64,000 nucleotides of DNA from Oceanospirillales bacterium. Lineage in GTDB: Bacteria > Pseudomonadota > Gammaproteobacteria > Pseudomonadales > Endozoicomonadaceae. Both the position numbers and the translations under genes were made by a program. The notes under the pieces are model-generated. The model had not been told where the DNA came from. It did no database searches and saw only the letters and a list, made by a program, of their open reading frames with translations. Below, piece after piece: positions 18,511 to 27,622 of this stretch; positions within the stretch are counted from its first letter, which is position 1, and each line of letters starts with the position of its first letter. The stretch is taken from the NCBI GenBank assembly GCA_004762125.1, contig SIHQ01000002.1, positions 277,531-341,530 on the forward strand, written 5' to 3'.

Positions 18511-18723
18511 TCAATACAAACCCCGCATAGATAAGAACTTAAATATAGATAGATATGTCAGGTAGTAAATAAAACAGAGAAAGCTATCAGGTATTAATTG
18601 GCGCTGGCGGTGAATGAAGGCTACTTTAATCACGTCTAAGGGCGTGTTGATTTCAAATACGAGCTGCTCAGGAAAGGGATGTTTGGATTTTTTGTGTTGT
18701 ACGGCTGTTTGTAAAAATACTCT

Positions 18724-21700
18724 ATGTCTACATCTATTCGGCAAAAAATTGCTCTCTTCACTCTTTTGCCCGTTGTTCTTCTCTACAGCCTTATTACGGC
18801 TGTTTTTATTGATTTTTCCTTTAAGGCTGGTACAGCAGAAGTCAGCAGACGTCATCTTGAACAAAGCTGGCATTATGCTTCTGTTATTGATGGCCATCTT
18901 CGGGAAATACTGACAGGAAGTCAGGCACTGGCTCTTGAAATGAGCTTTACCGATGAACCAGACTTTGAACACCTGTACTTGCTGGCAGCGGGTCTCTACA
19001 GGACCGTTGAGTCTGTTATTGGCGTGGGAGTTTTATGCCGAGAGGTAAGTTGTGAATCAGCTTACTGGAAAAACAGCAGTGATGAATCTGCTGAAAAGAA
19101 AAGTGATAAAAGCGCTCTGCCGAACATTCCCGAAGAAATACTTAATCAGGTTTTATCAGAAACAGATAATAGAACCATCTGGTACACAAGTCCGGATGTG
19201 TCCAGCTCAGAATCAGGTTTTATTACCACGTTGCTGGTGGCCAGTGGCAACAGTAATCAGGCGTTGAGAGTTGATATCGATGCCTCAAGATTATTTACCC
19301 CGTTGACCTGGAACAGTGAACGAACGCGTTTAATTATTCTGAACCACGAGGGTGTCTCTGTTTATTCAAACGGTATTACTCTTCGCAACAACAAAAGTCT
19401 GAGTGATTTCGTTGAATCCGGTCCCTGTGAAGCATTCAGTCAGATTAACTCCACCAGTGAATTCACAGGGCAACAGTTGGGTGAGTACCTGTTTAATCCT
19501 CTAAGAAAAAGCGCGGATAAACCCTGTTCCGTTTTTCAGGAAGCTCATCAGAGAGTCATAGAGCAGGGAGAGTCGGTCAACTTTAGGGTAAGTATTCGAG
19601 GGGACATTAAATGGGTCACAGCATTACAGCTTCCTTTAACTGGGTGGTACCTAAGTATCAGTATGCTGAACGAAGAGCTGATGGGGAGCGTGTTAGATCG
19701 GGCTCTTCTCAGTTTGCTGGTAACGCTTCTGGGGCTGATAGGAATATCTGTCTGTCTTTGGTGGGTCTCAGGTCGTATCACAAAACCATTGAATCAATTG
19801 AAAGAGAGGATAACCAGCTACATCACTATTCCCGATGACGTTGAGTCAATGACTTCTGAAGGGGATGAAGCGGTAAGCCTGAGCAACTGTTTTGATACAC
19901 TGATAGCCAGCCTGCGGGACAGGGAAAATCAACTACAGAAAGTTAGAGCAAATAACGTTGGTCACCTGGTCGATCAAATTGAGGGTCGATATTTTTATTT
20001 TCACCTAGATGCCAGCGGACAGACGTTGAATATCAGTCATTCCGTTCAGGCTGTTCTCGGTTACTCGGAAGAGGAGATAGGGCAAAGCTTGAAGGACTGT
20101 CTCACCGACAGCGAACTTAACAAAAACTTTTCACAACGGCTTGCACTGATTGCTTCAGGTGAAAGCCCGGAAACCTTTGAAGTAGAGATGCGGCACAAAA
20201 ACGGTGAAACAAAACGCATTGAGTTGTTCTGTACCTCCACCAGTGAACTGATTGATCAGGGTATTTTCATTGAAGGTCTGGGTAATGATATTTCCGAGCG
20301 TAAAAGGATTGAATCCGAACTTCTTAATGCTAAACAAAGTGCAGAGCAGGCCAGTCAGGCCAAGTCTATGTTTCTTTCCAATATCAGTCATGAGCTGAGA
20401 ACGCCAATGAATGGAGTGCTCGGTTATGCTCAGCTGTTGTTAATGGATAAGAAGCTACCTGAGTCGTCCAGAAAAAACCTGCAGGCTTTGGAAGAATGCG
20501 GTTTGCACCTGATGACTTTGATCAATGACATTCTTGATATTACAAAAATAGAAAGTAGTGGTGTCACTCTGTCGCCTCAGCCTTTTTTCTTGAAGCCGGC
20601 TTTGAACATGGTTGTTGCCAGTGTTCGGCATTCTATCAAAGAAAAAGATGTTGTACTGAAGCTGGAGCTTGATGAAAACATTCCGGCAGAGATCATTGCC
20701 GATAACATTAAGCTACGACAGGTGCTCATCAATCTAACAGGCAATGCGGTTAAATTCACTCGGGAAGGCGAAGTTAATATCACTGTAATGTTGAAACAAG
20801 ATCGGATACTTTTTTCGGTGAAGGACAGTGGTATAGGAATACCTGAAGATCGGCAATCAGATTTGTTCAAACCTTTTACACAGTTGCACAGTGACCCTTC
20901 GGTCGGTGGTACGGGGCTGGGGTTAGCTATCAGCTATCGACTGGTAAAAGCAATGGGAGAAGAGCTCAGGGTTGTCAGTGAAGAAGGTAAAGGCAGTGAG
21001 TTCAGCTTCCTGATGCCATTTGAGTGGGTGCCCAAGAGTTTGAATGTAACGGTTGATGGGCAGGCGGAAGTGCGGTCGCTTCGTAAAGAGATAGAAGACA
21101 GACCTTGTATTCTAGTCGTCGATGATTCGAAAGATAACCGGCAGATGCTTGCTCAGGCACTGAAAAATGAGAGTTATAACGTGGATTGCTGTGACAGTGG
21201 TGAGCAAGCAATCGAGCAATGTCTTGAAGAATCATATGATGTTGTTCTGATGGATTTGAAAATGCCTGTCATTAATGGTTATCAGGCAGCTGAAACTATC
21301 CTGAAAAACTCAACACAGGATTCCCCACAGATTATTGCCGTAACGGCTGATGTCAGTACAGAGGTCAGTGAGCGGGTGCAGAAAGCTGGCATGGTCGGTT
21401 TGGTCGCTAAACCGGTCATATTTTCAGAGTTATTTGGCAAGATAAATGAGCTTCTGGTTGTTGATATAGGTGACATTCATGATGACCACAAAAAATGGGT
21501 GATGGATGAAGTGTGCAGAAACAGGATGACTGAGTTTTTGGAAACAGGGGACCTGGAAGCTTTGGAAAAACTCGCTCTTAATTGGCAGCAACAAGAGGTT
21601 TATGGTGGTCTGCCAAATAAAATAATCGAACTGTGCCGTAGTTTTGAAATTGAAAAGCTTGAAAAACTGGTGGCCGGAGATAGTTTAAGAGGGCAGGAGA

Positions 21701-21732
21701 TCAGTCTGCAGACTTACTATCAGGGAAGATAA
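18724..21732 (+). CDS. Hybrid sensor histidine kinase
   Basis: A 1002-residue inner-membrane sensor. Layout: transmembrane helix 1 (about 11-33), a periplasmic sensing region of some 290 residues, transmembrane helix 2 (about 325-350), HAMP, PAS (around 425-520), HisKA with the phosphorylated His in ISHELRTPMNG (H556), a HATPase domain (NLTGNAVKFT, DSGIGIP, GGTGLGLAIS), and a receiver domain (VVDDSKDNRQ, phosphoacceptor D844 in LMDLKMP, Lys in VAKPV). About 85 C-terminal residues remain without a clear Hpt motif. No response-regulator gene is adjacent, so partner and stimulus are unknown. The ATG has no obvious Shine-Dalgarno site. It sits between the ruvB region and ybgC, where no such gene is usual. 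Confidence 0.92.
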   Translation: MSTSIRQKIALFTLLPVVLLYSLITAVFIDFSFKAGTAEVSRRHLEQSWHYASVIDGHLREILTGSQALALEMSFTDEPDFEHLYLLAAGLYRTVESVIGVGVLCREVSCESAYWKNSSDESAEKKSDKSALPNIPEEILNQVLSETDNRTIWYTSPDVSSSESGFITTLLVASGNSNQALRVDIDASRLFTPLTWNSERTRLIILNHEGVSVYSNGITLRNNKSLSDFVESGPCEAFSQINSTSEFTGQQLGEYLFNPLRKSADKPCSVFQEAHQRVIEQGESVNFRVSIRGDIKWVTALQLPLTGWYLSISMLNEELMGSVLDRALLSLLVTLLGLIGISVCLWWVSGRITKPLNQLKERITSYITIPDDVESMTSEGDEAVSLSNCFDTLIASLRDRENQLQKVRANNVGHLVDQIEGRYFYFHLDASGQTLNISHSVQAVLGYSEEEIGQSLKDCLTDSELNKNFSQRLALIASGESPETFEVEMRHKNGETKRIELFCTSTSELIDQGIFIEGLGNDISERKRIESELLNAKQSAEQASQAKSMFLSNISHELRTPMNGVLGYAQLLLMDKKLPESSRKNLQALEECGLHLMTLINDILDITKIESSGVTLSPQPFFLKPALNMVVASVRHSIKEKDVVLKLELDENIPAEIIADNIKLRQVLINLTGNAVKFTREGEVNITVMLKQDRILFSVKDSGIGIPEDRQSDLFKPFTQLHSDPSVGGTGLGLAISYRLVKAMGEELRVVSEEGKGSEFSFLMPFEWVPKSLNVTVDGQAEVRSLRKEIEDRPCILVVDDSKDNRQMLAQALKNESYNVDCCDSGEQAIEQCLEESYDVVLMDLKMPVINGYQAAETILKNSTQDSPQIIAVTADVSTEVSERVQKAGMVGLVAKPVIFSELFGKINELLVVDIGDIHDDHKKWVMDEVCRNRMTEFLETGDLEALEKLALNWQQQEVYGGLPNKIIELCRSFEIEKLEKLVAGDSLRGQEISLQTYYQGR

Positions 21733-21785
21733 TAAAAGAACATGTCACAATCGTATTCAGATTATGTCATTCAGAGAATTAGGCA

Positions 21786-22199
21786 GTGAGTACGGATAAC
21801 CGTTTTTCCATTCATGTTCGTGTTTATTATGAAGATACTGATGCCGGAGGCATTGTCTATCATACCAACTACCTTAAGTTCATGGAGCGAGCCAGAACCG
21901 AGTTTCTCAGGACAACAGGTTATGATCATCAACTGTTGCTGGAACAGCAGCGATTGCTGGTGGTCTCGGATGCCAGTATTAAATTCCGGCGTCCGGCAAA
22001 GCTGGATGATTTACTGAGGATCACCGCAGAGGTGACTGAAATAAGAAAAGTCAGGCTAACCTTTCAGCAAAATATCTATCTGGAAGATGAACTCTTGTGC
22101 ATTGGAGAGTTTGTTATTGGCAGTATTCACAGTGAAACCATGAGGCCTGCTGTGATTACAGAATCCTTACGGAATAAAATAACGGCTGTCACAAAATGA
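21786..22199 (+). CDS. ybgC: Acyl-CoA thioesterase of the Tol-Pal cluster, YbgC
   Basis: A 137-residue hot-dog fold thioesterase. YYEDTDAGGIVYHTNYLKFMERART near residues 11-35 contains the catalytic Asp and the Y-H-x-Y-x-x-F-E motif of 4-hydroxybenzoyl-CoA thioesterase-like proteins. It starts with GTG. YbgC hydrolyses acyl-CoAs and is associated with phospholipid metabolism. It leads the Tol cluster, with tolQ starting 64 bp after its stop. Confidence 0.95.
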   Translation: MSTDNRFSIHVRVYYEDTDAGGIVYHTNYLKFMERARTEFLRTTGYDHQLLLEQQRLLVVSDASIKFRRPAKLDDLLRITAEVTEIRKVRLTFQQNIYLEDELLCIGEFVIGSIHSETMRPAVITESLRNKITAVTK

Positions 22200-22263
22200 T
22201 AGATTTTTGGTGTTATAGTCCTTCTGTAGTAACCATTCGACGAACAAAATAAGCGAGGCGTCT

Positions 22264-22950
22264 GTGACGGAAAGCATGTCAATCTGGTCTCTGGTCAGCA
22301 ATGCCAGTTGGGTCGTAATTCTGGTCATGTTAATGCTGGTTATGGCATCGATTACTTCCTGGGTCATGATTGTCCAGAGAGGTATTTTAATCAGAAATGC
22401 CCAGCAACGCATGCACTCATTCGAAGACCGTTTCTGGTCAGGAATGGATCTGACGCAACTTTATCGGGAAATTCAGGATGAAACGGCCCCTGAAGGTCTC
22501 GAGCAAATCTTTATGTCAGGGTTTAGAGAGTTTTCCCGCCTTCGTAGTCAGGGTACAGAAGATGCTGATGCCGTGATGGAAGGGACTCAGCGGGCGATGC
22601 GGGTCTCAATCTCCCGTGAGCAGGAAAAGCTGGAAGCACACTTACCCTTTTTAGCGACAGTTGGTTCTACCAGTCCTTATCTCGGATTGTTTGGTACTGT
22701 CGTTGGCATCATGAATTCTTTTCGTGGTCTGGCCAATGTTCAACAAGCGACACTGGCATCGGTAGCTCCTGGTATTGCTGAAGCCTTGCTGGCAACTGCT
22801 ATCGGTCTGCTGGCTGCGATTCCTGCTGTTGTCGCCTATAACCGCTATTCAGCCAAAGTAGATGCCTTGTTGGCCAGTTACGATACCTTTGCCGAAGAGT
22901 TCGCCAGTATTTTGCACCGTAAGGTGCACAGTCGCTCCCGTTCAGCCTGA
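22264..22950 (+). CDS. tolQ: Tol-Pal system proton channel subunit TolQ
   Basis: A 228-residue inner-membrane protein. Three membrane segments are expected: residues about 13-37 (WVVILVMLMLVMASITSWVMI), about 130-160, and about 165-195 (APGIAEALLATAIGLLAAIPAVVAYN). The MotA/ExbB-like signature FLATVGSTSPYLGLFGTVVGIM is present. With TolR it uses the proton gradient to energise TolA during cell-division envelope constriction. GTG start with GAGG 5 bases upstream. An ATG four codons later is an alternative. Confidence 0.97.
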   Translation: MTESMSIWSLVSNASWVVILVMLMLVMASITSWVMIVQRGILIRNAQQRMHSFEDRFWSGMDLTQLYREIQDETAPEGLEQIFMSGFREFSRLRSQGTEDADAVMEGTQRAMRVSISREQEKLEAHLPFLATVGSTSPYLGLFGTVVGIMNSFRGLANVQQATLASVAPGIAEALLATAIGLLAAIPAVVAYNRYSAKVDALLASYDTFAEEFASILHRKVHSRSRSA

Positions 22951-22963
22951 AGGAGATTGACCT

Positions 22964-23407
22964 ATGGCTCAACGAAGAGTTCGACGCAAACCAATGTCCG
23001 AAATCAACATGGTTCCGTTCATTGACGTCATGATGGTGATGCTGGTTGTGTTTATGATCAGTGCGCCCATGTTGACTCAAGGGATCAAGGTTGAACTGCC
23101 CAGAACCTCCAGTAAGCCCATGCCGCTACCGGATGATGCCAAAACTCTGATTGTTTCAGTGCAATCCAACGGTCAATACTTTATTGATCTTGGTTCGGAT
23201 CATGAAAGCGCCAGCAGTCTTGCTGTCATCAGAACCAAGGTAGCGAAAATTATTTCTGCCAGTCCACAAACTCAGGTTCTGATCAAAGGTGATCGGACGG
23301 TGGACTATGGTTCAGTCGTTGAGTTGATGTCCGAGTTGCAAAAAGCAGGTGTTGAAGACGTTGGATTGATTACTGATCCGGCCTCCCTAAGCGAGGGAGC
23401 CGGATAG
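22964..23407 (+). CDS. tolR: Tol-Pal system protein TolR
   Basis: A 147-residue ExbD/TolR family protein with one membrane helix (INMVPFIDVMMVMLVVFMIS, residues about 15-34), whose Asp is the conserved proton-pathway residue, followed by a periplasmic domain. AAGGAGA lies 7 bases before the ATG. It follows tolQ by 13 bp and precedes tolA by 7 bp, so the three are one transcription unit. Confidence 0.97.
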   Translation: MAQRRVRRKPMSEINMVPFIDVMMVMLVVFMISAPMLTQGIKVELPRTSSKPMPLPDDAKTLIVSVQSNGQYFIDLGSDHESASSLAVIRTKVAKIISASPQTQVLIKGDRTVDYGSVVELMSELQKAGVEDVGLITDPASLSEGAG

Positions 23408-23414
23408 TCGGAAT

Positions 23415-24281
23415 ATGAAGAGTCCACAAAAAAGACAGAGTAGAAAAGGCCGGCAATCATTACCGGAACGTAGTTTTTTTGGAGGTTATGGCTTAGCCAT
23501 TTTGGTCTCTTTGCTGCTTCATACTTCGATTGTTGCGGTTCTATTGTATAGCTGGCCTGATGAGAAAAAGGTAGTCATTACACCACCCAGATCCATTAAA
23601 GCCAGTGTGATGGAGATCTCGCAGCCAAAAGCGAAACCTAAGCCTCAAGTTCAAAGCAGCAACAATGATCAGGCTCGACAACAAGCAGATGATCGAGCCA
23701 GAAAAAAGAGGTTAGAGGAGCGCCGTCGTAAGGTTGAGGAGAAGCGACAGAAAGAAGTTGCTCTGAAACGTCAGAAAGGCGCTCAGGAAAAAGCCAAACG
23801 GGAAAAGGCCGAGGCAGAGCGCAAGGAAAAAGAGCGTCAGAAAAAACTGGCTGAAAATAAACGACGCAAGCAGCAGGACGATCAGCGCCGCAAAGAACAG
23901 GAAAGGCTTCAGGCAGCTGAAGATCAAAAGGTAAGAGAGGCGGTCTTATTAGCGGCTGCTGAGCAGGAAGAAAAAGATCAAGCCAAAGCTGACTATTATG
24001 TAGGTGTGTTGAGAGGGTTGGTTGCTCAAAACTGGAACCGTCCACCCAGTGCTCGTAATAACATGGTAGCTGTTGTTAAGTTACAGCTCTCTGCTTTTGG
24101 TGATTTGCTGTCAGTAAAACTGGTTACCAGCAGTGGTGATGATGCCTATGACCGCTCTGTAGTTCAGGCAATCCAATTGGCTGCACCCTTTCGAGAGTTG
24201 AAAGACCTTGAGCGACGGGTGTTTAATAACAAATTCAAAACTTTTGAATTCAGGTTTAGGCCAGAGGATCTGGTGAGATGA
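23415..24281 (+). CDS. tolA: Tol-Pal system protein TolA
   Basis: A 288-residue protein that links inner and outer membranes. Domain I is a single N-terminal helix (LAILVSLLLHTSIVAVLLYSW, about 21-41). Domain II (about 70-190) is a long Lys/Arg/Glu/Gln/Ala helix. Domain III (about 195-288) is the TonB-like C-terminal fold that contacts TolB and Pal (VGVLRGLVAQNWNRPPSARN). The low-complexity middle domain produces strong spurious frames on the other strand. It overlaps the tolB start by four bases (ATGA), indicating translational coupling. Confidence 0.95.
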   Translation: MKSPQKRQSRKGRQSLPERSFFGGYGLAILVSLLLHTSIVAVLLYSWPDEKKVVITPPRSIKASVMEISQPKAKPKPQVQSSNNDQARQQADDRARKKRLEERRRKVEEKRQKEVALKRQKGAQEKAKREKAEAERKEKERQKKLAENKRRKQQDDQRRKEQERLQAAEDQKVREAVLLAAAEQEEKDQAKADYYVGVLRGLVAQNWNRPPSARNNMVAVVKLQLSAFGDLLSVKLVTSSGDDAYDRSVVQAIQLAAPFRELKDLERRVFNNKFKTFEFRFRPEDLVR

Positions 24282-25654
24282 GTAGAACAATACACGATGT
24301 GAACTCCTTAGGGAGCAGAAACACGATTGCCCGTTTCTGGTTACTGGCAATGCTGGTGTGTCTTCAGCTGTTTGCTGTATCAGCGAAGGCAATATTAACG
24401 ATCGAAGTGACTCAAGGTAATGACAAGGCTGTGAAGGTGGCGGTCGCCCCTTTCAATTGGCAAGGTGAACGTCTGCTGTCAGAAGATCTGGCTGGTATTG
24501 TAGATAACGACCTAAAGTTGAGCGGTCTGTTTACTCCGTTGCCAAGAGAAGACATGCTGAGTTTTCCATCAAAAGCGTCTGAAGTCGTTTATCGGGACTG
24601 GAACCTGCTGGGAGCCTCTTACTTGGTGACAGGAAAAATCAGCCAGAGTGGCACGATCTATGATGTTTCCTATCAGCTTTACGATATCGTTCGACAGAAA
24701 CGAATTGCTACAGGGCGTTTTCGTGGGGTTGAAAGTCAATTAAGAAATTTGGCTCACCGTATCAGTGATTCTGTGTATCAGAAAATCACGGGGATTCCCG
24801 GGGATTTCTCTACCCGAATTCTTTATGTGACAGCCAAGCGTTGGAATGTTGGCCATACTGACTATCGTCTCAATTACGCCGATGCTGATGGTCAGCGTCA
24901 GCGTGAAGTCGTTCGTTCTCGTGAACCGATCCTTTCTCCGGCTTGGTCTCCGGATGGCTCCAAAGTAGCTTATGTGTCTTTTGAAACCGGAAGACCTGCC
25001 ATTTACGTTCAGGAACTGGCTACAGGGAAGCGTGAAAAAGTAACAGGATTTAAAGGCTTGAACAGTTCCCCGGTTTTTTCTCCAGATGGAAAGTGGCTAG
25101 CACTGGTGTTGTCCAAAGGAGATAACCCGGATATCTACGTGAAGAATCTGGAAACCGGCAAACTGAGTCAACTGACCCGTCATTTCTCCATCGATACTGA
25201 GCCTGACTGGATGCCTGATGGCAAGAGTCTTGTCTTTACCTCGAACCGTGGCGGTAGTGCCCAGATTTATCAGCTGGGTGTTCAGGTACAGCCTGATGGC
25301 ACCATGACAGCTGATGACAAACCTGTAAGGCTAACTTTCAAGGGTAAATTTAATGCCCGTGCCAAGGTTTTTCCTGATGGTAAATCCCTAACTCTGGTTC
25401 ACAAGGGTAAAGGTGCGGATGCCTTTAATATCGCCGTGCTGGATCTTGATACTAATCGTTTGAGGCTTCTGACGTCTGCAAGACTGGAAGATTCACCTAG
25501 TGTTTCTCCCGGTGGTCGACGCCTGATCTATGCCGTTCAGGGTGGAGAGCAGGGCGAGTTGGCAATTGTTACGGCTGATGGCCGCGTGAAATACCGACTG
25601 CCCTCTGCCGAAGGCGATGTCCGTGAGCCTGTGTGGGGGCCAGCACGGGATTAA
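24278..25654 (+). CDS. tolB: Tol-Pal system beta-propeller protein TolB
   Basis: A 458-residue periplasmic protein, slightly long because of an extended N-terminus. The hydrophobic segment about 20-42 (FWLLAMLVCLQLFAVSAKA) is the signal peptide. An N-terminal alpha/beta domain is followed by a six-bladed propeller with repeated SPDG/MPDG blade motifs (SPAWSPDGSKVAY, SPVFSPDGKWLAL, EPDWMPDGKSLVF, SPSVSPGGRRLIY). It binds Pal and TolA. The ATG overlaps the tolA stop, which fixes the start. Unusually, pal follows only after 319 bp. Confidence 0.97.
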   Translation: MSRTIHDVNSLGSRNTIARFWLLAMLVCLQLFAVSAKAILTIEVTQGNDKAVKVAVAPFNWQGERLLSEDLAGIVDNDLKLSGLFTPLPREDMLSFPSKASEVVYRDWNLLGASYLVTGKISQSGTIYDVSYQLYDIVRQKRIATGRFRGVESQLRNLAHRISDSVYQKITGIPGDFSTRILYVTAKRWNVGHTDYRLNYADADGQRQREVVRSREPILSPAWSPDGSKVAYVSFETGRPAIYVQELATGKREKVTGFKGLNSSPVFSPDGKWLALVLSKGDNPDIYVKNLETGKLSQLTRHFSIDTEPDWMPDGKSLVFTSNRGGSAQIYQLGVQVQPDGTMTADDKPVRLTFKGKFNARAKVFPDGKSLTLVHKGKGADAFNIAVLDLDTNRLRLLTSARLEDSPSVSPGGRRLIYAVQGGEQGELAIVTADGRVKYRLPSAEGDVREPVWGPARD

Positions 25655-25973
25655 TTCGGTTGACTTAGTTTGCGATGAGTGTTTTTGGGAAACCGGATAA
25701 ACCTCTTTTATTTCGGTTTCCCGCAGTAAAACTGCTCAAGGCTATGGGATTCGGGCTAGTCCACAGTGACCAGTTCTGATAATGTACTCCATCAGTCATT
25801 CTTTTTGTTATAGAGATACAGTTTGCTGCTCTGAAGAAGAGAAAAACTGTACTCTTCGACTCAATCAAAAATGAGTCTGGAAAACACCGGCATCAGGGAT
25901 GGCAAAAAATTATTTCTTCAGCCTTTGGCTGTCAGAGAAACTGACTTACAAATTTTAATAATTGGAGCTTGTG
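25655..25973 (+). other. Long tolB-pal intergenic region
   Basis: This 319-bp stretch separates two genes that are usually close together. It contains a 9-bp inverted repeat with an 18-base loop (25687-25695 with 25714-25722) without a T-run. Short frames here have no family features. It probably carries a separate pal promoter, but I could not assign convincing -35 and -10 boxes. Confidence 0.5.
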
Positions 25974-26534
25974 ATGCGTTTTGCCAATTTTGTAAAGGCT
26001 GCCGCCCTGTCTGCAACTGCTCTGTGGCTAGCAGGCTGTGCATCCACCGGTGGTCAGAGTACTTCCGGTGTTGATAAAACCCAAAGTGTTAAGCCAACCG
26101 AGGCAGTAATTGAAGTTAAACGAGTACTGGATCCGGCTGTTCAGGCTGTGATCGATACAGGTGTAGTAAAGGCTACTCCTGAGCAGATTGGCAAGCTGCT
26201 GAATAAAACGACCTATAACTTTGCTTTTGACAGCTCAAAGCTGAAAGAACTCGATTATAAAGCGCTGGACGTTCAGGCTGCTTATCTGAACTCTCGTGAA
26301 GGTCGTGGCAAACAGATCATCATTCAAGGTCATACCGATGAGCGTGGAACCCGTACCTACAACCTGGCTCTGGGTGAGCGTCGTGCCAATGCAGTTAAAA
26401 ACTACATGGTTGCCAAAGGTGTATCCGCGAGTCGTATTGAAGTGATTAGCTTTGGTTTTGAGAAGCCTCTGGACCCTGCTCACACTGATACAGCTTGGGC
26501 TAAGAATCGTCGTGCGCACATTGTAACTAACTGA
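25974..26534 (+). CDS. pal: Peptidoglycan-associated lipoprotein Pal
   Basis: A 186-residue outer-membrane lipoprotein. The signal peptide ends in lipobox LAGC with acylated C22. The C-terminal OmpA-like domain (about 80-186) binds peptidoglycan (IIQGHTDERGTRTYNLALGE, RRANAVKNYM). I chose the ATG at 25974 with GGAG at 25964-25967 rather than the upstream TTG. Pal anchors the outer membrane and partners TolB and TolA. It is bounded upstream by a 319-bp gap and downstream by a strong terminator, so it may be its own transcription unit. Confidence 0.97.
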   Translation: MRFANFVKAAALSATALWLAGCASTGGQSTSGVDKTQSVKPTEAVIEVKRVLDPAVQAVIDTGVVKATPEQIGKLLNKTTYNFAFDSSKLKELDYKALDVQAAYLNSREGRGKQIIIQGHTDERGTRTYNLALGERRANAVKNYMVAKGVSASRIEVISFGFEKPLDPAHTDTAWAKNRRAHIVTN

Positions 26535-26568
26535 GTCTGAATCTTTTTTCAGATTTTGGTGACATAAA

Positions 26569-26609
26569 AATGCTGCACCCAGCCGACGCTGGCTGCAGCA
26601 TTTTTTTTT
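26569..26609 (+). terminator. Strong intrinsic terminator after pal
   Basis: The stem pairs AATGCTGCA with TGCAGCATT, and internally CCAGC with GCTGG with one mismatch. It is followed at once by eight or more T residues. It ends the pal unit ahead of cpoB. Confidence 0.9.
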
Positions 26610-26638
26610 AGGCATTAATAAAGAAATGGAAAGACGAC

Positions 26639-27406
26639 ATGCATCTGAAAAACATGTTGGCAGCGGCGATCATAATGAACGCGACTGCTGTCCTGGCGGA
26701 TGTACCTGTTGTGGATTCTCAACCGGCTGGCAACAGGGTCGTTGAAACAGTTGCTCTGGCGCAGGCCGCAACGGGATCGACAGGTACCGCACATATTCTT
26801 AATTTGCTTGATGAGCTCAGGCAGGAAAATATGACGCTGAGAGGGCAGCTTGAAGAGCAGGCCTATCGCATTCGACAGTTAGAACAGGAGAATCGTGATC
26901 GTTACCTGGATTTGGATGACCGGATCTCCAAACTGATAGAGCAGCTAGATGGCAATGTGATGCCTTCAGGCACTGTTAAACCCTCAATAACACCACCAAA
27001 GCCGGCTTTGGATAAAGTTGTAAAAAATACATCCTCTACACAGCAGCAGGCTTATCAAAATGCCTTTGACTTGATCAAGGGTCGAGAGTTCGATAAAGCA
27101 CTGTTGGCTATGAGGCAATTGTTGGAAGATTCTCCTAAAGGTGCTTATGCGGATAATGCTCTGTACTGGTTGGGTGAAATTCAGATGGCGCAGGGTAAAT
27201 ATGCTGAAGCCAGAATAGATTTTCAGTCAGTGATTCGTGATTTTCCTGCTAGCTCAAAAGTACCGGATGCTGGCTATAAACTCGGTAAAGTGTTGGATCT
27301 TCTGGGTAAGAAAGCAGAAGCCAAGGAGCAGCTGGAAGACGTTGTTGCCAATCACTCGGGTACTGCAGCCGCTCGATTGTCCGAGACCTATTTGAAAAAT
27401 ATGTAA
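26639..27406 (+). CDS. cpoB: Cell division coordinator CpoB (YbgF)
   Basis: A 255-residue periplasmic protein. A signal peptide (residues 1-21, ending VLADVP) is followed by a trimerising coiled coil (about 55-95, LLDELRQENMTLRGQLEEQA) and a TPR domain (about 135-255, with AYQNAFDLIKGREFDKALLA and YADNALYWLGEIQMAQGKYA). CpoB links peptidoglycan synthesis with Tol-driven outer-membrane constriction. It ends the Tol-Pal cluster as usual, though a terminator separates it from pal. Confidence 0.95.
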   Translation: MHLKNMLAAAIIMNATAVLADVPVVDSQPAGNRVVETVALAQAATGSTGTAHILNLLDELRQENMTLRGQLEEQAYRIRQLEQENRDRYLDLDDRISKLIEQLDGNVMPSGTVKPSITPPKPALDKVVKNTSSTQQQAYQNAFDLIKGREFDKALLAMRQLLEDSPKGAYADNALYWLGEIQMAQGKYAEARIDFQSVIRDFPASSKVPDAGYKLGKVLDLLGKKAEAKEQLEDVVANHSGTAAARLSETYLKNM

Positions 27407-27622
27407 CGCTTCTCCCTATCTTTCGTTTCAGAAGATGTGAGTTCGTTGGCTACTATCGTTTATTTGCCACTTACTCATGCCTTCAAACCCTCTGATTCTA
27501 TGTACACGATTGTGCAGTATTGTACGGTCGTACCTCCCTTGGAATTGATCACCTACTCTCAAAATTGTTCTTAGGAAGGGGGGCTGCTAATATTGCCCGC
27601 CTTGATGATGAGCGTGAGTTAA

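Noticed and set aside
18511..18972. 153-codon minus-strand frame upstream of the giant gene
   Set aside because: It overlaps the start of the sensor kinase, has no recognisable domain, and its sequence is low-complexity in the way of a shadow frame.
18724..21732. Assignment of the sensor kinase as BarA or GacS
   Set aside because: The overall order is similar, but a clear C-terminal Hpt domain is missing and no adjacent evidence supports orthology, so I gave no symbol.
23638..24045. Minus-strand frames across tolA
   Set aside because: They mirror the Lys/Glu/Ala repeat of TolA domain II.
25871..26074. 67-codon frame before pal containing many cysteines
   Set aside because: It overlaps the pal signal-peptide region in another frame, and the cysteines come from out-of-frame reading.
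27407..27622. preQ1 riboswitch upstream of queE
   Set aside because: I looked for the short hairpin followed by an A-rich tail and pseudoknot and did not find a convincing match.
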